NCBI GenBank assembly: GCA_012719125.1
Contig: JAAYAY010000302.1
Coordinates: 16,309 to 80,308, forward strand
Reading direction: 5' to 3'
Length of the DNA stretch: 64,000 nt
Origin: Planctomycetaceae bacterium
GTDB lineage: Bacteria; Planctomycetota; Planctomycetia; Pirellulales; Thermoguttaceae
Part shown: one piece after another, positions 53,059 to 62,256 of the stretch
How the letters are laid out: each line of letters opens with the position of its first letter
Numbering within the stretch: the first letter of the stretch is position 1
Position numbers and translations under genes: made by a program
Notes under the pieces: model-generated
Told to the model about the DNA's origin: nothing
The model's input: the letters and a program-made list of their open reading frames with translations, nothing else
The model's database searches: none

Positions 53059-54933
53059 ATGAACCAATTGCAGGCAGAAGCAATGGCGCCGGCTGAACAG
53101 CGGAAACCCGTTGTCGATTTGGACGCCGCCACGGTGCGGTTTTGCGGCGACTCCGGAGACGGAATGCAACTGGCGGGAACCCAGTTGACGAACACCTCGG
53201 CCCTGGCCGGTAACGACGTGGCGACTTTTCCCGACTACCCGGCCGAAATCCGCGCCCCCCGAGGCACCAAGGCCGGCGTCAGCGGATTCCAGATCCGATT
53301 CGCAGCGGACAAGATCTTCACGCCCGGCGACCAGGTCAACGCCCTGGTCGCCATGAACGCCGCCGCCCTCGCCACCAATCTCCAGGACCTCGAACCCGGC
53401 GGCATCCTCATCGTCAACGACGACGGTTTCGGAACCCGCGACCTGGAACTGGCGGGCTACGAGGAAAATCCCCTGGAGGACGGGAGCCTCGATTCCTACC
53501 AACTCCATCGGGTGGAGATGACCAAGTTGACCCGCACAGCGGTCAAGGACCTCGGGCTCTCGACCAAGGAGGCCGACCGCTGCCGCAACTTCTTCGCCAT
53601 GGGGCTCGTCTTCTGGCTCTACGATCGGTCGCTGGAGCCGACCGAACGATTCATCCTCGAAAAATTCGGCCGCCGGCCTGCCGTCGCCGAGGCCAATCAA
53701 AAGGCCCTCCGCGCCGGCTACAACTACGGAATCACCACCGAGGCCATCGCACGCCGTTTCGCCGTGCGCCCCGCCAAGTTGCCGCCCGGCACCTACCGCA
53801 ACATCACCGGAAACCTGGCCCTCGCCTGGGGACTGATGGCCGCGTCGGAATTGAGCCACTGCCCGTTGTTCTATGGCACCTATCCGATCACGCCGGCCAG
53901 CGATATCCTGCACGAACTGTCCCGCCGCAAGAACTTCAACGTTCGCACCTTCCAGGCCGAAGACGAAATTGCCGCGATCACCTCGGTGATTGGTGCCGCC
54001 TTCGGCGGCGCCATGGGCGTAACCGGCACGAGTGGTCCCGGCGTGTCGCTCAAGTCGGAAGCCATGGGACTGGCCGTCATGACAGAACTGCCCCTGCTCG
54101 TGGTCAACGTGCAGCGAGCCGGCCCCAGCACGGGACTGCCCACCAAGACCGAGCAGGCCGACCTGTATCAGGCCCTCTACGGGCGCCACGGCGAGTGCCC
54201 CATGCCCGTGCTGGCCGCAAAGAGCCCGGCCGACTGCTTCGAGGTGGCTATCGAAGCCTGGCGAATCGCCGTCCAATACATGACGCCCGTCATCCTCCTC
54301 TCCGATGCCTACGTGGCCAACGGCTCCGAACCCTGGCAGATTCCCGAAATGGATCGCCTGCCGCAGATTCCCGTCGCTCACCCCGGTCCCCAAACCAACG
54401 GCCATCCCTTCCTGCCCTACACCCGCGATGCCCGTCTGTCGCGCCCTTGGGCCGTGCCGGGAACCCCCGGCTTGATGCACCGCATCGGCGGGCTGGAACG
54501 CCAGGACCGCACGGGGGCGGTCAGCTACGATCCGGCCAATCACGAGCACATGGTCCGCCTCAGAGCCAAAAAAATCGCCGGCATCGCTCGCGAGATCCCG
54601 CCCCAGCCGGTCGAGGGACCCGAATCCGGATCGGTGCTCGTCGTCTCCTGGGGCGGAACCTACGGAGCCGTCGCAACGGCCGTCCGCCGGCTCTGGGAAG
54701 ACGGAGCCTCGGTGGCCCACGCCCACCTCCGCTACCTTAACCCGCTACCCGAAAACCTCGGTCGAATCCTCGAACGCTTCGATCGCGTGGTCGTCCCCGA
54801 ATTGAACATGGGCCAGCTTCGCGGCATCCTGCGGAACGAATTCCTGGTCGATGCCGTCGGCTTGAACAAGATCACCGGCCGCCCCTTCACCGTCGCCGAA
54901 CTCGTCGAGAGTATCCGCCGAGAACTCACCTAG
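53059..54933 (+). CDS. korA: 2-oxoacid:ferredoxin oxidoreductase, subunit alpha (with gamma domain)
   Basis: About 624 residues. Order: gamma domain first (VRFCGDSGDGMQLAGTQL, PDYPAEIRAPRGTKAGVSGFQ), then the pyrimidine-binding alpha domain (YGTYPITPASDILHEL, EDEIAAITSVIGAAFGGAMGVTGTSGPGVSLKSEAMGLAVM) and the C-terminal transketolase-like part. This fused arrangement is typical of KorA-type 2-oxoglutarate:ferredoxin oxidoreductases, which join 2-oxoglutarate to CoA with reduction of ferredoxin. ATG 53059 is likely; TTG 52999 is possible but leaves a non-conserved leader. korB follows at 46 bp. Confidence 0.9.
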   Translation: MNQLQAEAMAPAEQRKPVVDLDAATVRFCGDSGDGMQLAGTQLTNTSALAGNDVATFPDYPAEIRAPRGTKAGVSGFQIRFAADKIFTPGDQVNALVAMNAAALATNLQDLEPGGILIVNDDGFGTRDLELAGYEENPLEDGSLDSYQLHRVEMTKLTRTAVKDLGLSTKEADRCRNFFAMGLVFWLYDRSLEPTERFILEKFGRRPAVAEANQKALRAGYNYGITTEAIARRFAVRPAKLPPGTYRNITGNLALAWGLMAASELSHCPLFYGTYPITPASDILHELSRRKNFNVRTFQAEDEIAAITSVIGAAFGGAMGVTGTSGPGVSLKSEAMGLAVMTELPLLVVNVQRAGPSTGLPTKTEQADLYQALYGRHGECPMPVLAAKSPADCFEVAIEAWRIAVQYMTPVILLSDAYVANGSEPWQIPEMDRLPQIPVAHPGPQTNGHPFLPYTRDARLSRPWAVPGTPGLMHRIGGLERQDRTGAVSYDPANHEHMVRLRAKKIAGIAREIPPQPVEGPESGSVLVVSWGGTYGAVATAVRRLWEDGASVAHAHLRYLNPLPENLGRILERFDRVVVPELNMGQLRGILRNEFLVDAVGLNKITGRPFTVAELVESIRRELT

Positions 54934-54979
54934 TCTGGTTTCTGCCAACTTTACCCCGTCACAGAACGGTTGTCCGACG

Positions 54980-56008
54980 ATGACCACTGACAACGCGATT
55001 TCGGAACCAAAACTCACCGCCAACGATTACGCCAGCAGCCAAGAGGTCCGCTGGTGCCCGGGCTGCGGCGACTACGCCATCCTGGCGCAAATGAAAAAGA
55101 CCATGGCGTCGCTGGGAATCCCCCGAGAAAACGTCGTCTTCATCTCGGGAATCGGCTGCTCCAGCCGCTTCCCCTACTACATGAACACCTATGGATTCCA
55201 CACAATCCACGGGCGCGCGCCGGCGATCGCCACGGGGCTCAAAGTCGTGCGCCCGGACCTTTCGGTCTGGGTCATTACGGGGGACGGCGACGGGCTCTCG
55301 ATCGGCGGAAACCACCTGATCCACGCCATCCGGCGGAACCTCGATATCAATATCGTCCTGTTCAACAACCGGATCTACGGATTGACGAAGGGCCAATACT
55401 CGCCCACTTCGCCCCTGGCCAAGGTGACCAAGAGCAGCCCCATGGGCTCCATCGACAACCCCCTCAATATCCTCTCCGTGGCGATCGGCTGCGAGGCAAC
55501 CTTCGTCGCCCGGTCCGTCGACGTCAATACGAAACATCTGGGCATGTGCCTGGAACGAGCGGCCGAACACCGCGGCACTTCCTTCATCGAAGTCTACCAG
55601 AACTGCGTCGTCTTCAACGACGGCGCCTTCGACTACGCCACCGATCGCAAAATCCGCAGCGACGCGATCCTGGAACTCGAGCACGGCAAGCCGCTCGTGT
55701 TCGGCAAAGACAGCGAAAAGGGAATCCGCCTTCGCGGCATGGACCCCGAAGTCGTCGCCTTGGGAGACGGAATCACCGAAGCCGACCTGCTCGTCCACGA
55801 CGAGGCCGCCAAGGAACCGAGCCTGGCCTATTTCCTCACCCGCATGCACTACCCGGCGTTTCCCGAGCCCATCGGCGTCTTCCGCTGCGTCGACCGGCCG
55901 AAATACGACGAGATGCTCAACGAACAGGTCTCTCACGCCGTCGAGACCCAGGGGCGAGGCTCCCTCCAGAAACTGTTCACCAGCGGCGATACCTGGACCG
56001 TTCCATAG
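54980..56008 (+). CDS. korB: 2-oxoacid:ferredoxin oxidoreductase, subunit beta
   Basis: 342 residues. TPP-binding part: WCPGCGDYAILAQMKK, SGIGCSSRFPYYMNTYGFHTIHGRAPAIATG, VITGDGDGLSIGGNHLIHAIRRN (GDG...N motif), YGLTKGQYSPTSP. The four cysteines for one [4Fe-4S] cluster include those of CPGC and GIGCSSR and a later one in YQNCVVFND. With KorA it forms the alpha/beta core enzyme. The C-terminal section is slightly longer than usual. A REP palindrome starts at the stop codon. Confidence 0.9.
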   Translation: MTTDNAISEPKLTANDYASSQEVRWCPGCGDYAILAQMKKTMASLGIPRENVVFISGIGCSSRFPYYMNTYGFHTIHGRAPAIATGLKVVRPDLSVWVITGDGDGLSIGGNHLIHAIRRNLDINIVLFNNRIYGLTKGQYSPTSPLAKVTKSSPMGSIDNPLNILSVAIGCEATFVARSVDVNTKHLGMCLERAAEHRGTSFIEVYQNCVVFNDGAFDYATDRKIRSDAILELEHGKPLVFGKDSEKGIRLRGMDPEVVALGDGITEADLLVHDEAAKEPSLAYFLTRMHYPAFPEPIGVFRCVDRPKYDEMLNEQVSHAVETQGRGSLQKLFTSGDTWTVP

Positions 56009-56052
56009 TCGCCTTTCGCTCCCGCGAAAGTGGCGCTGCTTTCGCGGAGCGA
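56008..56052. repeat. REP-like palindrome, TTTCGC-GCGAAAG family, copy 2
   Basis: Arms at 56012-56030 and 56039-56052 pair (CTTTCGCTCccGCGAAAG against CTTTCGCGGAGCGA). Same family as 17749-17800. It begins within the korB stop codon region and could stabilise the mRNA 3' end. Confidence 0.55.
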
Positions 56053-56107
56053 ACAACAACAACCACCGCTCCCCTCGAACCCCGAACCCTGACCCCTAAC
56101 AACTCCC

Positions 56108-56614
56108 ATGGCCACCTGTCCTGATTGCGGTCACGAGAACATCGACGGCGCCGACCAGTGCGAAAAGTGCAACCAGTCGCTGGCCTCGTTGACCAAACCT
56201 CGCCCAGCCACCCCCGTCGAACGGACCGTGATGAAGGACCGTATCGAGAGCCTGGTCCCTCGCGAACCGTTGATCGTCGGTCCGGACGTGCCCGTCCGGC
56301 GGGTGCTGGAGCAGTTCGTTGCTCGCGCCGTCGGCTGCGCGGTGGTGGTGGCCGATCACGAGGTCATCGGCATCTTCACCGAGCGCGACGTTGTGGATCG
56401 CCTGAATGTCGAGGCGGCCCGCTTGGGCGACCGCCCGGTGTCGGAATTCATGACCTCGCCGGTGGAAACGGTGGGTCTCGACGATCGGGTGGCCTTCGCG
56501 CTCCACAAGATGGACCTTGGCGGCTATCGGCACCTGCCGGTCCTGAGCGAGGGAAGAATCACCGGCTACATCTCCGTTCGCGATATCCTCACCCATCTGA
56601 CGGCGGCTTTGTAG
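56108..56614 (+). CDS. Zinc-ribbon CBS-domain protein
   Basis: 168 residues. N-terminal zinc ribbon CPDCGHENIDGADQCEKCNQ, then two CBS motifs (VGPDVPVRRVLEQFVARAVGCAVVV...IGIFTERDVVDRL; VETVGLDDRVAFALHKMDLGGYRHLPVL...GYISVRDILTHL). Zinc ribbon plus CBS pair suggests a nucleotide-sensing regulator. Just downstream of korB and ending in a 26-bp convergent overlap with the symporter gene. Confidence 0.85.
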   Translation: MATCPDCGHENIDGADQCEKCNQSLASLTKPRPATPVERTVMKDRIESLVPREPLIVGPDVPVRRVLEQFVARAVGCAVVVADHEVIGIFTERDVVDRLNVEAARLGDRPVSEFMTSPVETVGLDDRVAFALHKMDLGGYRHLPVLSEGRITGYISVRDILTHLTAAL

Positions 56615-58352
56615 GGCACGATGCCGTACGGCGGAATCCATGCCACGCCATGCCGGCTGCTGCCAGCAGCAAGAGTGCGGAGAAGACGCTCAGCGTGATT
56701 CGCTGGTTCGCGGCATAGATGGTCACAACCGTCATGACGATGCCGAGCATAGCAAGTGAAGCGGCCACAATCTGCGCCGGCAGCCGGGAGGCGACGACGG
56801 CAACCGGCTGGGCCGACCGCTTGTTGCAGGCGGCCTCCATCCGTTGCCAGCCGGCGTCAATCCCACGCAGCCGAGAGAGTCCCTCCACGACGATCAGGAT
56901 GCCCAGCGGGATCAAGAGTCCCAGGATCACGTCGACAAGTCGAGGGTTTGCCTTCAGCCACTCGATCGCGGTCGCCAGCCAGGCCGGAGGTGTGCCGGGA
57001 TGCAGCCGCGCGCACAGATCCGGCCCGAACTTCGCCACGATCGCCACCGGACCGCAGACGGCCAGCGTGATCCAAATGGCCCAGTGGTTGATGTGACGTG
57101 AGTACACGCCCCAGACGGTCGGCAACATCAGCGGCCCGAGCAACGACGTAATCAGGACGAGCACCAGTTCTTCGGCTCCGCCCAAGAAGGGCACCGACAG
57201 AGCGATGCCGACCACGAGGCCTCCATAAATGAGGGTTGCCAGCCGGCCGACCAGAACGAGCCGCCGTTCGCTTGCGCCGGGATCGATGAGCGGGCGATAG
57301 ACGTCGCAGGCAAATACGCCGGCAAACACGTTCAGCAGCGAGCTGACCATGCTGGCCGTGGCCGAGAACATGGCCGCCACCATGATCCCCAACATTCCCG
57401 CCGGCAGCACGCGGTGGCAGATCAGCATGTAGGCCTGCTCCGGGTCGGCGTCGGGCACGAGCGTGCGGTAGGCCATCGCCGGCAACATCCAGAACAGGGG
57501 ACTGACGACGTACAGCCCCCCCATCAAATAGGCGACCTTGCGGGCGTCCTTCGCCGTGGGAACGCAGATGTATCTCTGCACAAACGCCCAGTCGGCCGCA
57601 TAACGGAAGAACCCGATCCAGAACCAAAGGAACAGGAACGTGTAGGTGTATTCGGCCGCGGCCGGAGAGAAGAACCCGGTGGGAGCCTGATGCCAGAACT
57701 GCGCCACGCCGCCGGCCGCACCGATCGACAGCGGAACCGCCAGGAGCACCACGAGACACAGGATGAGGCACTGAATCACGTCGGTCATCAACACCGCCCA
57801 CAACCCGCCCGCCATCGTGTAAATGATGACGACCGCTCCCCACAGGATGATGCTCCAATTCACCGACAGGCATCCCGTCTGGGCGTCGCGGAAGGGAGTG
57901 CCCTCGGGCAAGGGCACAAGCACGGCCAACATGACCGCCAACGCGTAGAGCCCCACGCCCATGGCAATCGCGCGATAAACCATCCCGATCCACGTGTAGG
58001 CCTGTACCACCGGCTCGTTGAAACGGATGCGAAGGAATTCCGTAGGTGTGGTGATACCCATCCGGTGCCATCGCGGCGCCACCGTCGCACCGACCAGCAA
58101 CGTGCTCATGCCGATCACGACCAGAATGGAGACGGCGACCAACCCCAGCCGGTACGCGATCCCTCCCCAGACCACGAACGTTCCCGCCGAGAAAATCGTC
58201 ATGAAGCCCGACAGCCCGGAGATCCACCACGGCGACTGTCCCCCCGCGGTGAACATGTCGGAGGAATTCTTGACGCGCAGGCTGAAGATGGCCCCGATCA
58301 CCAGCATCCAGGCCATGAACCCGACCAGCACGAGATAGTCGATAGCAGTCAT
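56589..58352 (-). CDS. Sodium:solute symporter family transporter
   Basis: 587 residues with about 14 membrane segments. SSS family: DYLVLVGFMAWMLVIGAIFS at the start, RVKNSSDMFTAGGQSPWWISG, and GITTPTEFLRIRFNEP in the helix 2-3 region. It couples uptake of a small organic solute (sugar, acid or nucleoside) to sodium. The gene lies 41 bp after an FAD oxidoreductase gene on the same strand, so uptake and oxidation of one compound is plausible. Substrate not assignable. Confidence 0.9.
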   Translation of the reverse strand: MTAIDYLVLVGFMAWMLVIGAIFSLRVKNSSDMFTAGGQSPWWISGLSGFMTIFSAGTFVVWGGIAYRLGLVAVSILVVIGMSTLLVGATVAPRWHRMGITTPTEFLRIRFNEPVVQAYTWIGMVYRAIAMGVGLYALAVMLAVLVPLPEGTPFRDAQTGCLSVNWSIILWGAVVIIYTMAGGLWAVLMTDVIQCLILCLVVLLAVPLSIGAAGGVAQFWHQAPTGFFSPAAAEYTYTFLFLWFWIGFFRYAADWAFVQRYICVPTAKDARKVAYLMGGLYVVSPLFWMLPAMAYRTLVPDADPEQAYMLICHRVLPAGMLGIMVAAMFSATASMVSSLLNVFAGVFACDVYRPLIDPGASERRLVLVGRLATLIYGGLVVGIALSVPFLGGAEELVLVLITSLLGPLMLPTVWGVYSRHINHWAIWITLAVCGPVAIVAKFGPDLCARLHPGTPPAWLATAIEWLKANPRLVDVILGLLIPLGILIVVEGLSRLRGIDAGWQRMEAACNKRSAQPVAVVASRLPAQIVAASLAMLGIVMTVVTIYAANQRITLSVFSALLLLAAAGMAWHGFRRTASCPTKPPSDG

Positions 58353-58393
58353 CTACAAAGGTCCTTGTGCGCCGTCGCTCGACGTCCGGTGGG

Positions 58394-59743
58394 CTAGTCG
58401 AGCAACACTCCGTGCTCTCGCAGCGTGCTGCGAAGCAGGCCGGCATCAAGCGTTCGGGGTGTCAGATGATGAGAAACTGCCAACGCAGCCGCCGTACCGG
58501 CAGCCTGCCCCAAGGCCATACAGGTGGCCATGACCCGGTAGGACGCATGGGCCTCGTGAGTCCCGGAAATACATCGCCCGGCAATCAGAAGCCCTTCGAC
58601 ATCGCGCGGCAGAAGGCAACGGTAAGGGATTTCGTAGTATTGCCCGCAGGGGAGCGGCGTCAGAGGATTCTTCGCATCGGGGCTGTCGGTCAGAACGTGG
58701 ATATCCAGCGGAAAGCAACCTCTTGCGATCCCGTCCGGGAACTTTCTGAGCCCCAGAACATCCTCTTTCGTCAGAACGTAATCTCCCAGAATCCTCCGCG
58801 ATTCGCGCACTCCCAGTTGGGGTGCCGTCGACACCAGGTGGCATTGCTCGCAACCCTCGACATTCTCTCGCATCCAACCGACCAGCGAGAACGCCGCCTC
58901 CATGGCTCGGGTGTGGGCCTTCGTAAGGTCCCTCGGTTCCAGCGGGTCCAGGCCAAACAGACCCGTGTCGCAATTGACGACGTACTCACCCGCTCGGGGC
59001 AGGCGAAACAGCAGGAATCGCGACACGCCCTCGACTGCCGGCTCCACGTTGAAACAAAGCCGGTCCGCCCCATGGTTCACACCGGCAATGCGAAACATCA
59101 AGGATTGGGGCTGCACGAGGCGCCCGGGGCTGATCCCGAACTCGAAAGGTACGCCCGCCGACGCCGCAACGTCGCCGTCGCCCGTGGCGTCGACGGTGAC
59201 TGCGGCGCGGATCAACCGGCGACCGTTCTTCGACGACACCCTCACGCCCCGAACGTGCCCGTCGTGTACCACTGCCTCATCGGCCAGGCAGTAGTGAAGC
59301 AACTCGACGCCGGCGTCCGACGCCAATCGGTAGGCGGCCAGCTTCAATGCCTCCGGTTCGAAAGGCAACAAGCTGCTGATTCCACTGGCGCGGCACTGCT
59401 CGGGAGAGTCGCACGTGCCGCATTCCTCCCGTCGCCGGTGGCCCAACGTACCGCCGTCGATCTGCCGCAAGTGTTGGACGACCTCTTCCGCAATCCCGGC
59501 AACCAATTGTCGCCCCGGCTCGAAATACCCGAAGCCGTAGATCGGATTGACCAGGCCGGCCGTGGCCATTCCGCCAAGGAAGCCGTTTCGTTCGACAAGC
59601 AGTGTCTGCGCACCCAGCCGCGACGCAGCCACCGCCGCACAGATGCCGGCGGGGCCGCCCCCGACGACGGCCACGTCGACCGACGCCAGAACGTCGCTCG
59701 TCGAGCGTCCGACGCTGGCAACGTCATCCGCCGCTTCCGGCAT
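58394..59743 (-). CDS. FAD-dependent oxidoreductase (PF12831 type)
   Basis: 449 residues. FAD fold DVAVVGGGPAGICAAVAASR, ERNGFLGGMATAGLVNPIYGFG (the GGMAT motif typical of this family), an FAD-end motif GRCISGTHEAHASYRVMATCMALGQAAGTAAAL. No secretion signal; a heme or Tat motif is not seen. Related planctomycete proteins are implicated in sugar or polyol oxidation, but no member of this branch is well studied. It precedes the symporter gene and is divergent from a second FAD enzyme at 60009. Confidence 0.85.
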   Translation of the reverse strand: MPEAADDVASVGRSTSDVLASVDVAVVGGGPAGICAAVAASRLGAQTLLVERNGFLGGMATAGLVNPIYGFGYFEPGRQLVAGIAEEVVQHLRQIDGGTLGHRRREECGTCDSPEQCRASGISSLLPFEPEALKLAAYRLASDAGVELLHYCLADEAVVHDGHVRGVRVSSKNGRRLIRAAVTVDATGDGDVAASAGVPFEFGISPGRLVQPQSLMFRIAGVNHGADRLCFNVEPAVEGVSRFLLFRLPRAGEYVVNCDTGLFGLDPLEPRDLTKAHTRAMEAAFSLVGWMRENVEGCEQCHLVSTAPQLGVRESRRILGDYVLTKEDVLGLRKFPDGIARGCFPLDIHVLTDSPDAKNPLTPLPCGQYYEIPYRCLLPRDVEGLLIAGRCISGTHEAHASYRVMATCMALGQAAGTAAALAVSHHLTPRTLDAGLLRSTLREHGVLLD

Positions 59744-60008
59744 GAATCACCTCGCTTTGTGGAAACCACATCGGCTTGCCCAATCGCGTCCATCGATTAT
59801 CATGATTCGGTCCGGACACGCATTCGATACGAGGGCAACGGGTACTAACAAGGCACATGATATTTCGTACCTGTGCTGACAGCAACCGCTCCGCGCAACA
59901 ACACGATCGGACGGCCGAAATAGTTCCGAAGGATCCGTCCTCGGTCTTGCGCCCTTCGCATAACGATTCATTGAGCGGGAGCTTCCGAAGAACCAGTGGA
60001 GTGGTCAA

Positions 60009-61766
60009 GTGAGCAAGCAAGCGTTGAAGCATGAGATCCATCATGCCGATTTCTGCGTTGTGGGAGGCGGTTTGTCGGGCATGTGCGCGGCCATCGCGGC
60101 CGCACGCCGAGGACTCCGCGTCGTGCTGATGCACGACCGCCCCATGCCCGGCGGCAACGCCTCACCCGAAATCCGCATGTGGGTCTGGGGCGCCAGGGGC
60201 GAGAACAACCGTGAAACCGGCATCATTGAGGAGATCCTGCTCAACAATCGCTACCGCAACCCCATGCGCAACTACTCGCTCTGGGGTTCGGTGCTCTACG
60301 AAGCCGTCCGCTTTCAGGAGAACCTCACCCTGCTGCTGAACTGTTCGTGCAACGACCTGGAGATGGACGGCGATCGCATTCGCTCGGTAACCGGCTGGCA
60401 GACCACGACCCAGAAATGGCATACCGTCGAGGCGTCGCTGTTCGCCGACTGCTCGGGCGACAGCATCCTCGCCCCGCTGTCGGGCGCAGCCTTCCGCGTC
60501 GGCCGCGAGGCAGCCGACGAATTCGGCGAATCGATCGCGCCGGCCAAGCCGAGCCGAGAAACCATGGGCATGAGCCTATTGATCCAGGCTCGCGAGACCA
60601 CCGCCCCCCAAACCTTCATCCCGCCGACCTGGGCCGCCCAATATGCCGACGACGAGGATCTCCCCTATCGCGACCATGATCTGGGGAACGAAGAGTGGAT
60701 GTGGAACAACTTCTGGTGGATCGAAGCCGGCGGCGATCGCGACACCATCGGCGATACCGAACTGGTTCGCGACGAACTGCTCGCCTGCGCCCTGGGCGTG
60801 TGGGACCACGTCAAGAACCGCGGAGATCACCACGGCGAGAACTGGGTCCTGGACTGGATGGGCTTCCTGCCCGGAAAGCGCGAAAGCCGCCGCTACGAAG
60901 GCGACTACATCATCAACGAGAACGACGTGCGCGAAGGCGGCCCCTTCGACGACGTTGTCGCCTACGCCGGTTGGCCCATGGACGACCATCACCCCGGAGG
61001 CATCCATCACAAGGGCAAGCCGTCGAAGCTCTACGAGACGCCCTCGCCGTGGGGCATTCCCTATCGGGCCCTTTATTCCCGCAACGTGCCGAATCTCTAC
61101 TGTGCCGGGCGCAACATCAGCGTCAGCCATGTCGCCTTCAGCTCCTGCCGGGTCATGGCAACCTGTGCCATCCTCGGCCAGGCCGTGGGCACCGCGGCGG
61201 CCTTGGCCTTCGCTAACGGCCTGACGCCTCGGGAAGTCGGACAAAGCCGCCTCTCCGAACTTCAGCAGGCACTGCTCGACGACGACGCCTTCCTGCCCGG
61301 CAAGCGCCGCCAGATTCCCCAGCTCACCCGCGAGGCCACACTCACCGCCTCGGACGGCGACCCCGAACCTCTCCGCAACGGCCTCGACCGGCCGAACGCG
61401 CAGTCGTTCAACGGATGGTCCGGCTCGGCCGGCTCCTGGATCCAGTACACGTTCTCGCGTCCCGAGCGGCTGGGCCGACTGCGGCTGGTGTTCGACAGCG
61501 ACCTGAACCGGCCCGACACCGCCATGCTCTGCAAGTACCCGCTCCAGGCCGATCCCGCCTCGGTACCCGCCACCCTGATTCGCGCGTTTCGCGTTGAGGC
61601 ACTCGACAGCTCAGGCGAGTGGAACACCGTCTTTCGCGAAACGAACAACCACCAGCGTCTGGTCCGCATCACCATCGACGCCCACACTCAGGCCCTGCGG
61701 CTCATTCCCGAACAGACCTGGGGCGCACCCCAAATGAACGTCTTTGCCTGGGATGTAAGGGAATAG
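60009..61766 (+). CDS. FAD-dependent oxidoreductase with C-terminal beta-rich domain
   Basis: 585 residues. FAD fold CVVGGGLSGMCAAIAAARRG, then PMPGGNASPEIRMWVWGARG, LFADCSGDSILAPLSGA and the family end motif CAGRNISVSHVAFSSCRVMATCAILGQAVGTAAALAF. The last ~150 residues (FNGWSGSAGSWIQYTFSRPE onward) form a separate domain resembling a discoidin-like carbohydrate-binding fold. The product therefore may act on a polymer-bound sugar. It is divergent from the previous FAD gene across a 265-bp gap that should hold both promoters. Its stop codon coincides with the start of a transposase remnant, so the native C-terminus may be altered. Confidence 0.85.
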   Translation: MSKQALKHEIHHADFCVVGGGLSGMCAAIAAARRGLRVVLMHDRPMPGGNASPEIRMWVWGARGENNRETGIIEEILLNNRYRNPMRNYSLWGSVLYEAVRFQENLTLLLNCSCNDLEMDGDRIRSVTGWQTTTQKWHTVEASLFADCSGDSILAPLSGAAFRVGREAADEFGESIAPAKPSRETMGMSLLIQARETTAPQTFIPPTWAAQYADDEDLPYRDHDLGNEEWMWNNFWWIEAGGDRDTIGDTELVRDELLACALGVWDHVKNRGDHHGENWVLDWMGFLPGKRESRRYEGDYIINENDVREGGPFDDVVAYAGWPMDDHHPGGIHHKGKPSKLYETPSPWGIPYRALYSRNVPNLYCAGRNISVSHVAFSSCRVMATCAILGQAVGTAAALAFANGLTPREVGQSRLSELQQALLDDDAFLPGKRRQIPQLTREATLTASDGDPEPLRNGLDRPNAQSFNGWSGSAGSWIQYTFSRPERLGRLRLVFDSDLNRPDTAMLCKYPLQADPASVPATLIRAFRVEALDSSGEWNTVFRETNNHQRLVRITIDAHTQALRLIPEQTWGAPQMNVFAWDVRE

Positions 61767-62021
61767 TCGAGTCTTTGGCATCGGGTGCATGGAGACGAGG
61801 CGGGACTGCTGGATGAGGGTCCGCTGCCGTTGCCGCGAGGTTGGCTGCAGCACGTGCAGTCTCCGCAGACGGAAGTGGAACTGGAGGCGTTGCGGAGGTC
61901 GGTGGTCCGCGGCGTACCGTTTGGCGAGGCGTCTTGGCAGGCGCGGACAGCCAAGACGTTGGGCCTGGAATCGACGCTCCGCCCTCGGGGTCGGCCATGG
62001 AAGAGTGTCCCCAAGCCATAA
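61767..62021 (+). pseudogene. REP-associated tyrosine transposase (RAYT) C-terminal fragment
   Basis: From the first base after the FAD gene stop the frame reads SSLWHRVHGDEAGLLDEGPL, PRGWLQHVQSPQTEVELEAL, RRSVVRGVPFG and ends with LGLESTLRPRGRP, the standard C-terminus of RAYT/Y1 transposases. The catalytic His-u-His and tyrosine part is missing. A second, separate RAYT start is seen at 63821 at the window end. Confidence 0.7.
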
Positions 62022-62256
62022 CAAAGACTCCCGACCCCTTTATCCGTTCCCACTTCACCAACCGTCCGTCGCCGAAAGCCTCCCCCAAGTAGGTCTCAAC
62101 CACCCCACTGCCCCCCAGCCCGCGCCGCGGGCGCTACGTCGTAGCCACGGTGCGTCAGCGCGTGGTTCCCAGTCGGCCCTCGTCTCCATGAAGCCCGCGC
62201 AGCGGGCGACACAAACCGAAACCCCAACCGTCGCCGGCACTACCGAGGACCGCTCC

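Noticed and set aside
52963..54726. 587-codon minus-strand frame opposite korA
   Set aside because: Mirror of a strongly biased gene. No start signal and no family motifs.
61789..62256. N-terminal extension of the toxin frame back to 61789
   Set aside because: This part overlaps the RAYT remnant in another frame and is Arg/Cys-rich. A GAGGA-preceded GTG at 62257 explains the start better.
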